Shown here piece by piece: positions 20,545 through 32,292 of a stretch of DNA of 64,000 bases. Location: assembly GCA_902624085.1 (NCBI GenBank), contig CACNWD010000003.1:23045-87044 (forward strand), given 5' to 3'. The notes under the pieces were generated by a model. The model had not been told where the DNA came from, made no database searches, and worked only from the letters and a program-made list of their open reading frames with translations. This stretch comes from an uncultured Prochlorococcus sp. Its GTDB lineage: Bacteria; Cyanobacteriota; Cyanobacteriia; PCC-6307; Cyanobiaceae. Made by a program: the position numbers and the translations under genes. Numbering within the stretch: position 1 is the stretch's first letter; every line of letters starts with the position of its first letter.

Positions 20545-21084
20545 TTATTTAAATTTCTCAATTTTCTTTATTAAATTATCAACTCTTTTCCAATCAGTTA
20601 GTTCATATGTTTTTGAAGTATCCTTTGGACCATTAGTTATTATCATAATAAAAAGAATAGCTAATTTATTTAAAGTATCTAAATTTGGATAATCTAGCCT
20701 TCCAGCGAAAACGTCTTTAATTGTTGGTTCCCAGTTTATTTTCTTCAAAAACTTGTACACATATGGGTTAGTATCTGCAGTATTCTTTTCTGATTTTCTT
20801 GCTGTTAAATTTAGTGAAAAGAAAACAGTTTTTTTATTGTTTAGTGTTGATTTATTTTTTCTTACGAATTCATAAACATTTTTTCTGTGATAACCATATC
20901 TAACACTTGCACCAATTACAATCTCATCAAACTGCTCTAAATTGAATTTTACTGCATCCTCCAATGAAGTAATGCTTATAATCTTTTTATTTTTTAATTT
21001 TTTATTTATATATTCACAAATATTTTTAGTATGTCCATCCACCGTAGAATATATAATTAGGAGTTTTGATTTTTTCCAGAACAC
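20545..21084 (-). CDS. hemG: flavodoxin-like (menaquinone-dependent type) protoporphyrinogen oxidase
   Basis: YSTVDGHTKNICEYI, VIGASVRYGYH, FFSLNLTARKSEKNTADTNPYVYKFL, GRLDYP, TDW: collinear with E. coli HemG as I recall it. Confidence 0.88.
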   Translation of the reverse strand: MFWKKSKLLIIYSTVDGHTKNICEYINKKLKNKKIISITSLEDAVKFNLEQFDEIVIGASVRYGYHRKNVYEFVRKNKSTLNNKKTVFFSLNLTARKSEKNTADTNPYVYKFLKKINWEPTIKDVFAGRLDYPNLDTLNKLAILFIMIITNGPKDTSKTYELTDWKRVDNLIKKIEKFK

Positions 21085-21192
21085 TTTTTATTTAATTAAC
21101 TAAATTAATATTAGTAATAAAATTAATTTACAAACAATATATCAATTTCTATGAAGAAGATGATTCAATATATTTTTATTTCAAAAAAATAT

Positions 21193-23124
21193 TTAAATTT
21201 CATGAAAATACTTAAAAATTTCTTCAGCAGTATTTTTTCCTAAGCCTTTAACATTTGATAGTTCTTTAATACTAGCAATTCTTATTGCATCTATAGACTT
21301 AAAGTGTTCTAATAAATCTTTAATCCTTGTCGAACCCACACCTGGAATCTCTGAAAGTTGCGATCTTTTCATATTTTTAGATCTTTTATTTCTGTGAAAA
21401 GATAAAGCGAACCTATGAGCTTCATCTCTAACTCTTCTAAGCAACAATACCCCTTTTTGATTTATATCGCTTTCTAAAGGTTTTTTAAGACCTGGTAAAT
21501 AAATTTCTTCGTTTTTCTTAGCTAATGAACAAATGGTTATTTCTTGATCTAAATTTAGATCTATTAAAGCCTTTAAAGCTGCATTCAATTGACCTTTACC
21601 TCCATCTATCATTACCAAGTCAGGCCAATCTGAAAGCAATTCATTATCAAGACTACTATTTTTTTTATCAAATAAAAGTGAAAAATCACCACCCTCTTTT
21701 TTAAACCTTGACCATTTTCTAAATCTCCTATTAATAACTTCTTCTATGGAAGCGTAATCATCACTATGACCTGAATAGACATTATTATCTTTTATTTTAT
21801 ATTTTCTATAATTTTGCTTTGAAGGAATACCATCAATAAAAACGACTTGAGATGCTACAGGATCTGATCCCTGTATATGGCTAATATCATAACCTTCTAT
21901 CCTTTTTGGCAAATGATTTATTTCTAGAATTTGAGATAAATCTTCCATAGCATATACATTATCTTCTATACCATTAGAAATTCTCTCTAACTCTAACTTC
22001 GCATTTTTAATAACTAATTCAACTGTTTCTAATTTCTTATTTCTTTTTGGAACAACTATTTTAACCTTTCTTTTCTTTAACTCCGATAACCATTCCTCAA
22101 GTAGAATTTTTCTTGGTATTTCATATTGAACATGAATTTCTGAAGGTATTTCTACATTATCAACATTTGAATAATGTTCTTCAAATATTCTTTGTAATGT
22201 AATTATTTCATCAGAGTCTATTAACTTTTGACTATATGCAATTCTACCGACAAGCTTTCCAGATCTCATTTGAAATATTTGAATACTACATATTTTTGTA
22301 TTTGAATAGATACCAAAAATATCTCTATTAATTGATGAATCAGGTATTGATATTTTTTGCGATTCAGTAAGTAACTTAATAGAAACAATTTGATCTCTAA
22401 CTTTTGCAGCACTTTCATATTGCATTTCACTCGAGTAACAATTCATTTTTTTCTCAAGAATTTGCACTAAATCCTCATTTCTTCCTTGAAAAATCATAGA
22501 AACTTGTTTTATTATTTTCTTATAATCTTCAGAGGATATTTCTTCAAGATCAACACCTGTAATTTCACGATAAAAAGATTTTGATAATTTACTTTGCCTC
22601 AAAGGAAATATTTTTTTTAATATGAATAATGTTTTCCTTAAGAGACCTACATCTGCATAGGGACCATAATATCTATCTAAATTATTTCTATTTCTTCTTC
22701 TTCTTGTTATATATATTCTAGGATATTTTTCACTCCAGGTAATGCAAACATATGGATACTTTTTATCATCGGTTAATAATATATTAAAATATGGTTTATT
22801 AGTTTTTATTAGATTTGATTCTAAATTTAAGGCTTCAGATTCGTTGTCAGTTAGGATTATTTCTATTTCTGTTATCTGCCTTACCATTAGACTTAATCTT
22901 GGAGATAATTCTCTGAAATTAGAAAAATAACTATTTACTCTATTTCTTAAAGTTTTTGATTTACCTATATATAAAATTTCGCCATTTTCATCTTTAAATA
23001 AATAACATCCAGATGTTTTTGGTATTTCTAATAATCTACTTTTCAAAAGGTTATTATTTTTGATTAAATGATTATCAGATTGTAAATTTATCTTATTTTC
23101 CTTCTTATTAAATAATTCATTCAT
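21193..23124 (-). CDS. uvrC: excinuclease ABC subunit C
   Basis: GIY-YIG domain (GCYLFKDENGEILYIGKSK), RNase H-like EGYDISHIQGSDPVAS, C-terminal HhH. Confidence 0.97.
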   Translation of the reverse strand: MNELFNKKENKINLQSDNHLIKNNNLLKSRLLEIPKTSGCYLFKDENGEILYIGKSKTLRNRVNSYFSNFRELSPRLSLMVRQITEIEIILTDNESEALNLESNLIKTNKPYFNILLTDDKKYPYVCITWSEKYPRIYITRRRRNRNNLDRYYGPYADVGLLRKTLFILKKIFPLRQSKLSKSFYREITGVDLEEISSEDYKKIIKQVSMIFQGRNEDLVQILEKKMNCYSSEMQYESAAKVRDQIVSIKLLTESQKISIPDSSINRDIFGIYSNTKICSIQIFQMRSGKLVGRIAYSQKLIDSDEIITLQRIFEEHYSNVDNVEIPSEIHVQYEIPRKILLEEWLSELKKRKVKIVVPKRNKKLETVELVIKNAKLELERISNGIEDNVYAMEDLSQILEINHLPKRIEGYDISHIQGSDPVASQVVFIDGIPSKQNYRKYKIKDNNVYSGHSDDYASIEEVINRRFRKWSRFKKEGGDFSLLFDKKNSSLDNELLSDWPDLVMIDGGKGQLNAALKALIDLNLDQEITICSLAKKNEEIYLPGLKKPLESDINQKGVLLLRRVRDEAHRFALSFHRNKRSKNMKRSQLSEIPGVGSTRIKDLLEHFKSIDAIRIASIKELSNVKGLGKNTAEEIFKYFHEI

Positions 23125-23132
23125 ATATTAAA

Positions 23133-23618
23133 TTAACCTCCATAATTCCAACCAGTAGAATTTAAATTTAGAGCGTCAACATCATTATTTAAATAAGCTG
23201 TTTTTACTTCTCCAACAAAAACTGTATGGTCTCCATGTGATACATCTCCTATAACGAGACATTCAACTCCTCCTACGCTATCTTTTAATATTGGTAATCC
23301 AAGATCCCCGAGAACAAATTCTACTGTTTCAAATCTACTACCCAATGCAACTTGAGGTTTGAAAAACACAGCAGCCAAATCCTTTTGATCACTTTTTAAA
23401 ACATTTAATGAAAATTTATTTGTATTTTTAATTATTGCGTGACTGGAACCTTCTGCTCTAACAGCCATAACAACTAAAGGAGGATTAAATGAACCTTGAG
23501 TAACCCAACTTGCTGTAAATCCATTAACCTCATTTTTTTCATCTTTAACACCACAAATGAAAAGACCATGAGGAATTTTTCTTAATAAGATTTTTTTAGC
23601 TTCTAGATTTAATGTCAT
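23133..23618 (-). CDS. flavin reductase domain protein
   Basis: [36 protein letters not shown]. Confidence 0.88.
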   Translation of the reverse strand: MTLNLEAKKILLRKIPHGLFICGVKDEKNEVNGFTASWVTQGSFNPPLVVMAVRAEGSSHAIIKNTNKFSLNVLKSDQKDLAAVFFKPQVALGSRFETVEFVLGDLGLPILKDSVGGVECLVIGDVSHGDHTVFVGEVKTAYLNNDVDALNLNSTGWNYGG

Positions 23619-23676
23619 AATAAATTTTAGTGATATTTTTATTTTAACTAGTTTTGCTTTTTTATTTAAACAATTT

Positions 23677-24150
23677 ATGAAAATACTTTATCCTGGAACT
23701 TTTGATCCTCTTACAAATGGACATTTAGATCTAATAGAAAGAGCAGAAATGATCTTTGGTGAAGTCATAGTTGGTGTATTAGAAAATACTTCTAAAAAAC
23801 CTACTTTTACCCTTGAGAAGAGGATTAATCAAATTGAGAATTCTGTTTTTAAACTAAGAAATGTAGAAGTTGTATCATTTCATGGTCTTACTGTTGATTG
23901 CGCAAAAAAATTAAATGCGAAACTTATCCTTAGAGGCTTGAGAGCAATGAGTGATTTTGAGTATGAACTACAAATATCTCATACAAATAGATCACTTAAT
24001 AGAGATATTGAAACAATATTCTTGTCAACAGACACAAATTTTAGTTTTCTGAGTAGTTCATTGGTTAAGGAAGTAGCAAAGTTTAATGGGGAAATAAAAC
24101 ATATGGTGCCTCCTATAGTTGAGAAAGATCTAAAGAACTTTTATAAATAA
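23677..24150 (+). CDS. coaD: phosphopantetheine adenylyltransferase
   Basis: [37 protein letters not shown]. Confidence 0.97.
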   Translation: MKILYPGTFDPLTNGHLDLIERAEMIFGEVIVGVLENTSKKPTFTLEKRINQIENSVFKLRNVEVVSFHGLTVDCAKKLNAKLILRGLRAMSDFEYELQISHTNRSLNRDIETIFLSTDTNFSFLSSSLVKEVAKFNGEIKHMVPPIVEKDLKNFYK

Positions 24151-24153
24151 AAT

Positions 24154-25377
24154 TTATTTGCATTCATCTATTTCATACAATTCATTTAAAAATTTAAAAA
24201 TTTTAAGTTTATCAATAAAACTTGAATTTTGAATAATACTTATTGAATAAATCTTATTATTTTTATGAAAATAACCGGACAAAGCATATACATTTGATAA
24301 TGTCCCTGTCTTACCAAAAAATTTCCCATTAAGGTTATTATTTACTTCTGCATTAGCCAATGTCCCTCTCATTCCCATAATTGATAAAGTCGAAGCATAA
24401 AATTCATAATTATTATTAAATCGCATTTTATGCAAAAAGGATGCAATTAAATTTGTAGTTACTCTATTATTTCTAGATAAACCACTAGCATCAGCTATAT
24501 ACAAATCGTTAATAGGTAATCCTTTATTTTTTAACCAAAAATAAAGTTTTTTATATGAATTTTTATTCCATGTATCAGATGCATTTTTAAAAAGAGACTC
24601 TGAAGTGAAATTATGGCTTTCAGCATTTGCTAAGGTTAGTAGCGATAAAATTGAATTTGAATAAATACTATCTATTAAAATTGTTTTTCTCTTTAAATCA
24701 TTGGATGTTTCTCTAATTTGTACACTAACTTCAGAGTTAGGAAACTTTGCTGAAAGATAGTCGTAAATATAATTTTTTAATTCAAATATATTAATATAAT
24801 TTGATGCATTACTATTGATTGCCAATTTTGTAATTGGAGATCCATATTTATACAATTTATCTTGACTTGTCCATCCTTCAGGCCAGTATATATTTTTTTT
24901 TACCTCATATAAAGTAATATTAATGCTTTTACTATATTTAATATTATTGATTAATGTTTTAATATCATTGAGATTTAAATCAGGATCACCACTACCATCT
25001 ATATAATAATTATTTTTATTGTCCCTAGAAAGTTTTGTATTTAAAGAATAAAAATTATTATATTTATTAATAACATAACCTGTAGATAATAACTTTTGAT
25101 TAGATGCAGGTATCCTTGCAATTTTTGAATTATATTCACTAATTATATTTCCTTTATTATCAATTAATGAAAAGCTAATTGTTTTATCAAGATATTTATT
25201 AATTAATAGATCATAATTTATACATAATTTTCTCTTTGAATAAAATATTGGTAGATTAAAATATAAATTTTTTATAAATCTATTCTTCTCATAATTTTTA
25301 TTATACTTTAAAAAAAAAGGAACGAAAACTAAACATAAAAAAATAAAAACAATTAATTTATGTTTTCTTAAATACAT
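24154..25377 (-). CDS. D-alanyl-D-alanine carboxypeptidase/endopeptidase (PBP4, S13 family)
   Basis: IPASNQKLLSTG (SxxK), DASGLSRNNRV (SxN), GKFFGKTGTLSN (KTG). Confidence 0.9.
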   Translation of the reverse strand: MYLRKHKLIVFIFLCLVFVPFFLKYNKNYEKNRFIKNLYFNLPIFYSKRKLCINYDLLINKYLDKTISFSLIDNKGNIISEYNSKIARIPASNQKLLSTGYVINKYNNFYSLNTKLSRDNKNNYYIDGSGDPDLNLNDIKTLINNIKYSKSINITLYEVKKNIYWPEGWTSQDKLYKYGSPITKLAINSNASNYINIFELKNYIYDYLSAKFPNSEVSVQIRETSNDLKRKTILIDSIYSNSILSLLTLANAESHNFTSESLFKNASDTWNKNSYKKLYFWLKNKGLPINDLYIADASGLSRNNRVTTNLIASFLHKMRFNNNYEFYASTLSIMGMRGTLANAEVNNNLNGKFFGKTGTLSNVYALSGYFHKNNKIYSISIIQNSSFIDKLKIFKFLNELYEIDECK

Positions 25378-25380
25378 TAA

Positions 25381-26004
25381 CTATAGGTTTATAAAAATAG
25401 TTTCATTATCCGGTTTCGAATCAAAATCTTTAACAAAATAATATTTATTATCTTTTTCTTTAAAAAGAGCCCAATTATTAGGAGCAATATGCATTAGAGC
25501 TCCATTATTTAGGGGTTGAATAAAATAAATATTTGTCCATGTTTTTACAAAGTTTTTTCTTCTTTCTCTAATAACAGTTCCTATTCCAATATTAGCATCT
25601 TCAAATTTAGGATTTATCGAAATATGTTTACCAAGAAAGTTTTCACACATTGGTTCAAATGAATCAAAATCATAAGGTTGTGGGAGCATTGAAATTAAAA
25701 TTGAATTACTTTCTGAAATATGTGAGGAGTTTGTAAATGACTTAAAAGTAAATATCTTATCTTTAATTTCCTGATAGTCTCTTTGGGCTAAAGCCACAGC
25801 TCCTGGATCAGAATACGTAAGGTATACACTATTATTATTTTTTTCTAATAAATTAAATAAATTAAAACATATTCTATTAAATTTGATTCCTTCAAATTTA
25901 AATTCAACAATTAATCTTGAATCTTCAGTATCTAAACTATTTAATACAGAATTCTCCATATCTTCAATAGCTTTATTTAGATCTTTAGGTAAAACAAACA
26001 TCAA
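25381..26004 (-). CDS. DUF1995 family protein
   Basis: LPKDLNKAIEDM..., RLIVEFKFEG, typical chloroplast/cyanobacterial DUF1995 pattern. Confidence 0.75.
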   Translation of the reverse strand: MMFVLPKDLNKAIEDMENSVLNSLDTEDSRLIVEFKFEGIKFNRICFNLFNLLEKNNNSVYLTYSDPGAVALAQRDYQEIKDKIFTFKSFTNSSHISESNSILISMLPQPYDFDSFEPMCENFLGKHISINPKFEDANIGIGTVIRERRKNFVKTWTNIYFIQPLNNGALMHIAPNNWALFKEKDNKYYFVKDFDSKPDNETIFINL

Positions 26005-27177
26005 TTAAAATTTCTCAATACACTGTAAAAGTAAAGTATGAAATTTGTCTAGCTGATCTATTGAATTTTGTTCACCAAAACTTAATCTAATATTTGAAAA
26101 AAGTTTATTGTTGTCTAAACGTAATTTAGTTAAAACTTTACTAGGGTTCTTGTTAGAACTTGAACATGAACTACCACTACTTATTGAGATATTATTATCA
26201 GACATAAAATTTATTATTTTGTAAGCCTTAATCGGTAAAAAATTTTTATTCAATAAAATGAATGATAAATGATTTGGTAAACGATTTTCTATACTGCCAG
26301 TAATTTCTACATATTTATTATCTTTAAGTAAATTTATAAGATAATCTCTTAGAAAAATAATTTTATTATTTTTGAATACAGTATTATAATTTGAAAAAGT
26401 TATTAATCCACTTATATTTTTTAAAGCTTGATGCATCCCACATATTAAAGGTAGAGATTGTGTCCCTTGTCTAATTGAATATTCATGTGTCAATGCTATA
26501 TCAGAATTTCTTAGAATTGAGCGAGATTTTTCATTGGTTAAAAGTATTCCTATACCTTTAGGACCTCCAAACTTATGAGCTGATAGGCTAAGTAAATCAC
26601 AATTTAAATCATTCCATTTAAAAATGCCATTACTAATTATTTGAGTCGCATCTACATGAAATAGTATATTATTTTCCTTACATTTTTTACCTATCAATTG
26701 AATTGGTTGCAATGATCCTATTTCACTTTGCCCCCATATTATTGAAATCAATTTTGTTTTAGGAATAAAATAATTTTCTAATTTATCTAGATTTACAATT
26801 CCTTTATTATCAACTTCCCATTCAATTATTTTCCATCCCCTTTTTTTTAAAATATTTGATGAAATTATAGTGGCTTGATGTTCTACTTCAGAGATAACAA
26901 TATTTTCAGGTTTAAAATTATCTGATAATTTATTAAAAACAATTGAAATAGATTCAGAAGAGCCTGAAGTAAAAATAATATCCTCTGAATTTGAATTGAA
27001 AATTAAGGCGATATTATTTCTAACCGACTCCAATTCTATAGAACATTTAATACCAAATTTATAAGTAGCTGAAACATTACCCCAATAATTTAAATTAGAA
27101 GAATTTATTATCTCTAAAACTTCTAAAGATAAAGGAGAGGTAGAGGCATGATCAAAATAAATAAATTCGTCCTTCAT
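26005..27177 (-). CDS. cysteine desulfurase (NifS/IscS-like)
   Basis: FDHASTSPLS, SAHKFGGPKGIGILL, SSGSSCSS. Confidence 0.92.
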   Translation of the reverse strand: MKDEFIYFDHASTSPLSLEVLEIINSSNLNYWGNVSATYKFGIKCSIELESVRNNIALIFNSNSEDIIFTSGSSESISIVFNKLSDNFKPENIVISEVEHQATIISSNILKKRGWKIIEWEVDNKGIVNLDKLENYFIPKTKLISIIWGQSEIGSLQPIQLIGKKCKENNILFHVDATQIISNGIFKWNDLNCDLLSLSAHKFGGPKGIGILLTNEKSRSILRNSDIALTHEYSIRQGTQSLPLICGMHQALKNISGLITFSNYNTVFKNNKIIFLRDYLINLLKDNKYVEITGSIENRLPNHLSFILLNKNFLPIKAYKIINFMSDNNISISSGSSCSSSNKNPSKVLTKLRLDNNKLFSNIRLSFGEQNSIDQLDKFHTLLLQCIEKF

Positions 27178-27181
27178 ATAA

Positions 27182-28042
27182 TTACGTTAGGGTAAAAGAG
27201 CCTTTAAAAACTTCATTAGCAATACCAGTCATCAAGACCTCATCATTTATATTATTCCACTCAATAAAAAGTTCTCCTCCTGGAAGAATGATAGATGTTT
27301 TTGCTTCACATCTAGAAAGTTTTCTTGCCGCAACATGGATAGCACAAGCTCCTGTTCCACATGCAAGAGTAGATCCTGCACCTCTTTCCCAAACCTTAAC
27401 AATAATCTTTTTACTATTAATAATCTGACAAAAGTGAACATTAGTTTTTTCAGGAAATAAATTATTATTTTCAAATACTGGACCAAGTTCTTCATGCGAA
27501 ATCAAGTTAAGATCCTCTACAAAGAAAATTAAATGTGGGTTACCCATACCAACCGCATATCCTTGAATATTAAAGTTTTCATGATTAAATTCATCTGTAA
27601 GTAATTCATTAATATTTTTATTCATAATTGTTGGAATTAATTTATTTTCAAAGATAGGTTTTCCCATTCTTACAGTAATTTTGCCTGAATTATATTTTGC
27701 TACTTTCAAACCAGCTTTAGTTTCAATACTATATTCAGATTTATTTATTTGTAAATCTTCTTGATTATTCAAATATTCAATCATGCATCGAATTCCATTT
27801 CCGCACATTTCAGCTTCAGACCCGTCCGAATTAAAAATAATCATCCTTGAATCATTATCATTATCCGGATTTAATATAAAAATTATTCCATCAGCACCAA
27901 TTCCAAAATTTCTGTCACACAATTTTTTAATATTGAAACTTTTTATTGATAGCAAACTACTGAATAAATTATTATTTCTGGAGTCAATAATTATAAAGTC
28001 ATTTCCATTCCCTTGATATTTATAAAAATCAAACTTATTCAT
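27182..28042 (-). CDS. dapF: diaminopimelate epimerase
   Basis: KYQGNGNDFIIID, EMCGNGIRC, ERGAGSTLACGTGACA. Confidence 0.96.
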   Translation of the reverse strand: MNKFDFYKYQGNGNDFIIIDSRNNNLFSSLLSIKSFNIKKLCDRNFGIGADGIIFILNPDNDNDSRMIIFNSDGSEAEMCGNGIRCMIEYLNNQEDLQINKSEYSIETKAGLKVAKYNSGKITVRMGKPIFENKLIPTIMNKNINELLTDEFNHENFNIQGYAVGMGNPHLIFFVEDLNLISHEELGPVFENNNLFPEKTNVHFCQIINSKKIIVKVWERGAGSTLACGTGACAIHVAARKLSRCEAKTSIILPGGELFIEWNNINDEVLMTGIANEVFKGSFTLT

Positions 28043-28140
28043 AATTAAATTATTATTAACCCAATTTTAATAAAAAAAAATGTATTTACAATTTAATCTC
28101 TTATGTAGAATGATAACTGAATTACTTTATAGATAAACAA

Positions 28141-30711
28141 GTGGATAAATCTAATAAGACTAATTTAAATTTTAAAAATTTGTATGAGCCTAATCTCATA
28201 GAAAAAAAATGGCAAACTAAATGGATAAAAGATAACTTGTATAAAACCCAAGATAATGAAAAGAATGAAAAGTTTTACGCTTTATCCATGTTCCCATATC
28301 CATCTGGAAATTTACATATGGGTCATGTTAGGAATTATGTAATAACAGATGTAATTGCTCGATATCAAAAACTAAAGGGAAAGGATGTATTACATCCAAT
28401 GGGTTGGGATGCTTTTGGACTTCCCGCAGAAAACGCCGCGATTGAGAGAGGAATTAATCCTGAAATATGGACTAAAGATAATATTTCTCACATGAAATCT
28501 CAACTTAGTGTTTTAGGGCTATCAGTTGATTGGGAAAAAGAATTTGCGACATGCAACGAAAATTATTATAAATGGACTCAATTTTTATTTCTAGAATTAT
28601 TTAAATCAGGTTTAGTTTATAAAAAAAAATCTGAGGTAAATTGGGATCCTATAGATAAAACTGTTTTAGCAAACGAACAAGTTGACTCTGAAGGTAAATC
28701 TTGGCGATCTGGAGCCATTGTTGAAAAAAAACTTTTAAATCAATGGTATTTAAAAATAACTAATTACGCAGAAGATCTTTTGGATGATCTTAGAACTCTT
28801 CATGGATGGCCGGAGAGAGTAAGAACCATGCAAGAAAATTGGATAGGAAGGTCCAATGGAGCAATTATTAAATTTAATCTTGAAGATAATGAAGGAATAA
28901 ACTTAAAAGTCTTTACAACTAGAATAGACACATTATTTGGTGTTACTTATATAGCCGTTTCACCAAATCATGAAGTTACTAGTATTATCAAAGATAAAGA
29001 ATTAAAAGATAAAATTAGCAATTTAAAAGAAATATTTAAGAACTTAGATCTTGAAAAAGAGAAAATAGGTTTTAATACTGGATTAAAAGCTATAAATCCT
29101 ATTAATAATAACGAAATCCCAATATGGGTAGCAAGTTATGTTTTAGACGATTACGGAACAGGAGCTGTAATGGGAGTCCCTGCTCATGATCAAAGAGATT
29201 ATGAGTTCGCTGAAAAATATAAAATAATTATAAAAAAAGTTATCTCAAAAGATATTAAAGAATCAAATGAAAAAAATAAAAGTGCTTTTGAAGAAAATGG
29301 ATTTTTAATAAATTCAGATAATTATGATGGGATTTCAAATTCTGAAGCAAAAATAAAATTCTTAGATATAGCTAAAAACAAAGGATGGGGAGAAGAAAAA
29401 ATACAATATAAATTAAGAGATTGGTTAATTTCTAGACAAAGATATTGGGGATGTCCCATACCTATTATTAATTGCTCAAAATGTGGTCCTATTCCAGTAG
29501 AACCAAAGGATCTTCCAGTTAAGTTACCAAAGGAAGTAAATATAGATTCAAATAAAATAAATTTTCTAAATCAATCAAATGAATGGCAAAATGTAAAATG
29601 CCCAAGGTGTGGGAGTAAATCAAAAAGAGAATCAGATACAATGGATACATTCATGTGCTCATCATGGTATTTCTTGAGATATCCATGTGCAGATCTAAAT
29701 GATAAACCATTTATAAAAGAGAAAATAAATAAGTGGCTTCCAGTTGACCAATATGTAGGAGGAGTTGAACATGCTATTTTGCACTTATTGTATGCTCGCT
29801 TTTTAACTAAAGCATTAAAAGATAACAATTTATTTGATATTAATGAACCTTTTAAAAAACTCTTAACACAAGGCATGGTGCAATCTGCTGCTTATAAAAA
29901 TAAAAATACTGGAAGGTATATTCCAATAAATAAAATAAAAGATATAAATAATCCTATTGATCCAGATGACAATTCAAAATTAGAAATATTATTTGAAAAA
30001 ATGTCAAAATCTAAATATAATGGTATCGATCCTGAGAGTGTTATTAAGAAATATGGTGCAGACACTGCCAGGATGTTTATTCTATTCAAAGCTCCACCTG
30101 AAAAGGACTTAGAATGGGGAGATTCTGATGTAGAAGGACAGTTTAGATTTCTTTCGAGGGTCTGGAAATTATACTATGAATATCTAAATGAATTAAGTTT
30201 AGAAAAGGTAAATATGAAACAAGAAACTCATGAAAAAAATATCTTAAGGTCAATGAATTTAGCTATTAAAGAAATTTCAAACGATATTGAGAATAATCAA
30301 TTTAATACAGCTATTTCAGAATTAATGAAATATTGCAATGCAATATCTCAAGATTTTAAATATATAAGTTCAAATTTAAAGAAAATTATACTGCAAAATT
30401 TATGCATTTTACTTGCTCCCTTTTCTCCTCATATTTCTGAAGAGCTATGGCATTTATTAGGCTCTAATGAGTCAGTTCACTTACAAAACTGGCCTGAATA
30501 TGATCCAAAAGCAATAATCCTGAATAATTATGAATTAGTAATTCAAATAAATGGAAAAGTAAGAGATAAAATAAATTTATCTACAAATGCTTCAGAAGAT
30601 ATAATCAAGCAAAAAAGCTTGGAAAGTCCTATTGTAAAGAAATGGATTGATAATAAAGAAATTAGAAAAATTATTATCGTAAAAGGGAAAATTATAAATA
30701 TAGTTGTTTAA
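28141..30711 (+). CDS. leuS: leucyl-tRNA synthetase (GTG start)
   Basis: FPYPSGNLHMGHVRNYVITD, KMSKSKYNG. Confidence 0.97.
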   Translation: MDKSNKTNLNFKNLYEPNLIEKKWQTKWIKDNLYKTQDNEKNEKFYALSMFPYPSGNLHMGHVRNYVITDVIARYQKLKGKDVLHPMGWDAFGLPAENAAIERGINPEIWTKDNISHMKSQLSVLGLSVDWEKEFATCNENYYKWTQFLFLELFKSGLVYKKKSEVNWDPIDKTVLANEQVDSEGKSWRSGAIVEKKLLNQWYLKITNYAEDLLDDLRTLHGWPERVRTMQENWIGRSNGAIIKFNLEDNEGINLKVFTTRIDTLFGVTYIAVSPNHEVTSIIKDKELKDKISNLKEIFKNLDLEKEKIGFNTGLKAINPINNNEIPIWVASYVLDDYGTGAVMGVPAHDQRDYEFAEKYKIIIKKVISKDIKESNEKNKSAFEENGFLINSDNYDGISNSEAKIKFLDIAKNKGWGEEKIQYKLRDWLISRQRYWGCPIPIINCSKCGPIPVEPKDLPVKLPKEVNIDSNKINFLNQSNEWQNVKCPRCGSKSKRESDTMDTFMCSSWYFLRYPCADLNDKPFIKEKINKWLPVDQYVGGVEHAILHLLYARFLTKALKDNNLFDINEPFKKLLTQGMVQSAAYKNKNTGRYIPINKIKDINNPIDPDDNSKLEILFEKMSKSKYNGIDPESVIKKYGADTARMFILFKAPPEKDLEWGDSDVEGQFRFLSRVWKLYYEYLNELSLEKVNMKQETHEKNILRSMNLAIKEISNDIENNQFNTAISELMKYCNAISQDFKYISSNLKKIILQNLCILLAPFSPHISEELWHLLGSNESVHLQNWPEYDPKAIILNNYELVIQINGKVRDKINLSTNASEDIIKQKSLESPIVKKWIDNKEIRKIIIVKGKIINIVV

Positions 30712-32292
30712 TTATAATTTTCTAATATTTAATGATTCTGGAATTGACCAGTCTCCTTCAATATTAAAATTCTTATTATTAAAACACATCTGTCTTAGTA
30801 TTAAAAAAATACTTTCTGGATCAGAATTTTCTAAGCTTTTTTTAATTTTTTCAATAGTTAAAAAGTCATTTTTTTCAAATAGAAATTTAATTTTTTGTTG
30901 GATCGAAATTATATCTGCAGCAGCCTTTTTGCCAGCCTCCACACCCGGTTGATCATATGCATTGATATCCACCAACTCTGCATAAAAAGAAACTGCCCTC
31001 TCAAATAATGCAATTATTGCTCCTAATGTAAAGCTATTTAATTTACTTATTGTTATGGTTACACTTTGTCTTCCTTCTTTTGATAAAGCAGATCTTGTAC
31101 CTTGTAAGAAACCCGATAGATATGACTTTGGGTCTTCTAAATCAAAGTATTTAAGGTCATCTGGCATATCTAATGATTCAATAAATGTACAGAAGAAATT
31201 ATCCAACCCATCTCTTAATTGTTGAACATATGCATGTTGATCTGTCGAACCTTTATTTCCAAAAACTGAAATACCTTGATGAACTATATTACCTGATCTA
31301 TCCAATTTCTTTCCAAGTGATTCCATAACTAATTGTTGAAGATATTTACTAAATACTTGAAGCCTGTCTCGATATGGAAGAACTACCATATCCCTTTTTC
31401 CAAATCCTTCTCCACTGAAATACCAAGATGCTGCTAATAAAGCTGCGGGATTATTTTTTACTTGTTTTGATCTAGAAATCTCATCCATTTTTGATGCACC
31501 CTGTAAAAAATTTTCAATATTTTCATTTATAAAAACCAAGGGTAGAAGTCCCACCGAACTTGTAATGCTAGTTCTACCACCAACCCAATCAGGAAGATCA
31601 AAAATTCTTAACCAATCCTCTTCAGATGCTTTTTGATGTAGTTTACTTCCTGACATAGTGATTGCAATAGCTTGAGAAGACCAGTTTATACCTATCTCCT
31701 CAACATTTTTCCTAATAATTTCCATTGCTATTCTCGGCTCTGGTGTACCACCTGATTTACTAACAATTACAAATAAAGTACTAGATAGTTTATCCTTTAG
31801 TTCTTTTAATTTTTCATTAATTAAAAATGGATCAATATTGTCAATAAAGGAAAAGTTCAATCCTACAGAATTCCTCTTCAACGAATCAATAATTAGTAAT
31901 GGACCTAAACCACTACCACCAATACCTATCCATAATACATCTGTATATTTTTGGTCTTTACTGTTTAATATATTTCCTTCCAATATTTCTTTACCAAATT
32001 CTTTAATAATAGATATTTCGTAATCAATTTTACTTCTTAGAATATGATTTGGTGCTATGGATGAATTTCTTAACCAGTAATGACCAACCTGTCTGTTTTC
32101 ATCAATATTAGCTATCGCACCATTTTCAAGTTCATCTATGGCGTTGAAAACATTTACAAATTTTTGATTGATAGCTTCAAAATCCTCATCATTAAAATTA
32201 ATTTTGCTTATATCTATCCAAATATTTAATTCCTCATTAAACCAAAGGTAGTTAGAAAATTTATTCCAATTATTTAAATTATGTTTATTCAA
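30712..32292 (-). CDS. pgi: glucose-6-phosphate isomerase
   Basis: [46 protein letters not shown]. Confidence 0.95.
   Translation of the reverse strand: MNKHNLNNWNKFSNYLWFNEELNIWIDISKINFNDEDFEAINQKFVNVFNAIDELENGAIANIDENRQVGHYWLRNSSIAPNHILRSKIDYEISIIKEFGKEILEGNILNSKDQKYTDVLWIGIGGSGLGPLLIIDSLKRNSVGLNFSFIDNIDPFLINEKLKELKDKLSSTLFVIVSKSGGTPEPRIAMEIIRKNVEEIGINWSSQAIAITMSGSKLHQKASEEDWLRIFDLPDWVGGRTSITSSVGLLPLVFINENIENFLQGASKMDEISRSKQVKNNPAALLAASWYFSGEGFGKRDMVVLPYRDRLQVFSKYLQQLVMESLGKKLDRSGNIVHQGISVFGNKGSTDQHAYVQQLRDGLDNFFCTFIESLDMPDDLKYFDLEDPKSYLSGFLQGTRSALSKEGRQSVTITISKLNSFTLGAIIALFERAVSFYAELVDINAYDQPGVEAGKKAAADIISIQQKIKFLFEKNDFLTIEKIKKSLENSDPESIFLILRQMCFNNKNFNIEGDWSIPESLNIRKL

Noticed and set aside
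22680-22720. Low-complexity run TTTCTATTTCTTCTTCTTCTTG as a repeat element
   Set aside because: It encodes the RRRRNRN stretch of UvrC (ITRRRRNRN) and is explained by coding sequence.
27247-27495. 82-aa ORF on the same strand as dapF in another frame
   Set aside because: Overlaps the conserved dapF catalytic region; composition typical of an out-of-frame AT-rich ORF.
29571-30089. Two minus-strand ORFs inside leuS
   Set aside because: Antisense shadows of a conserved aminoacyl-tRNA synthetase gene.
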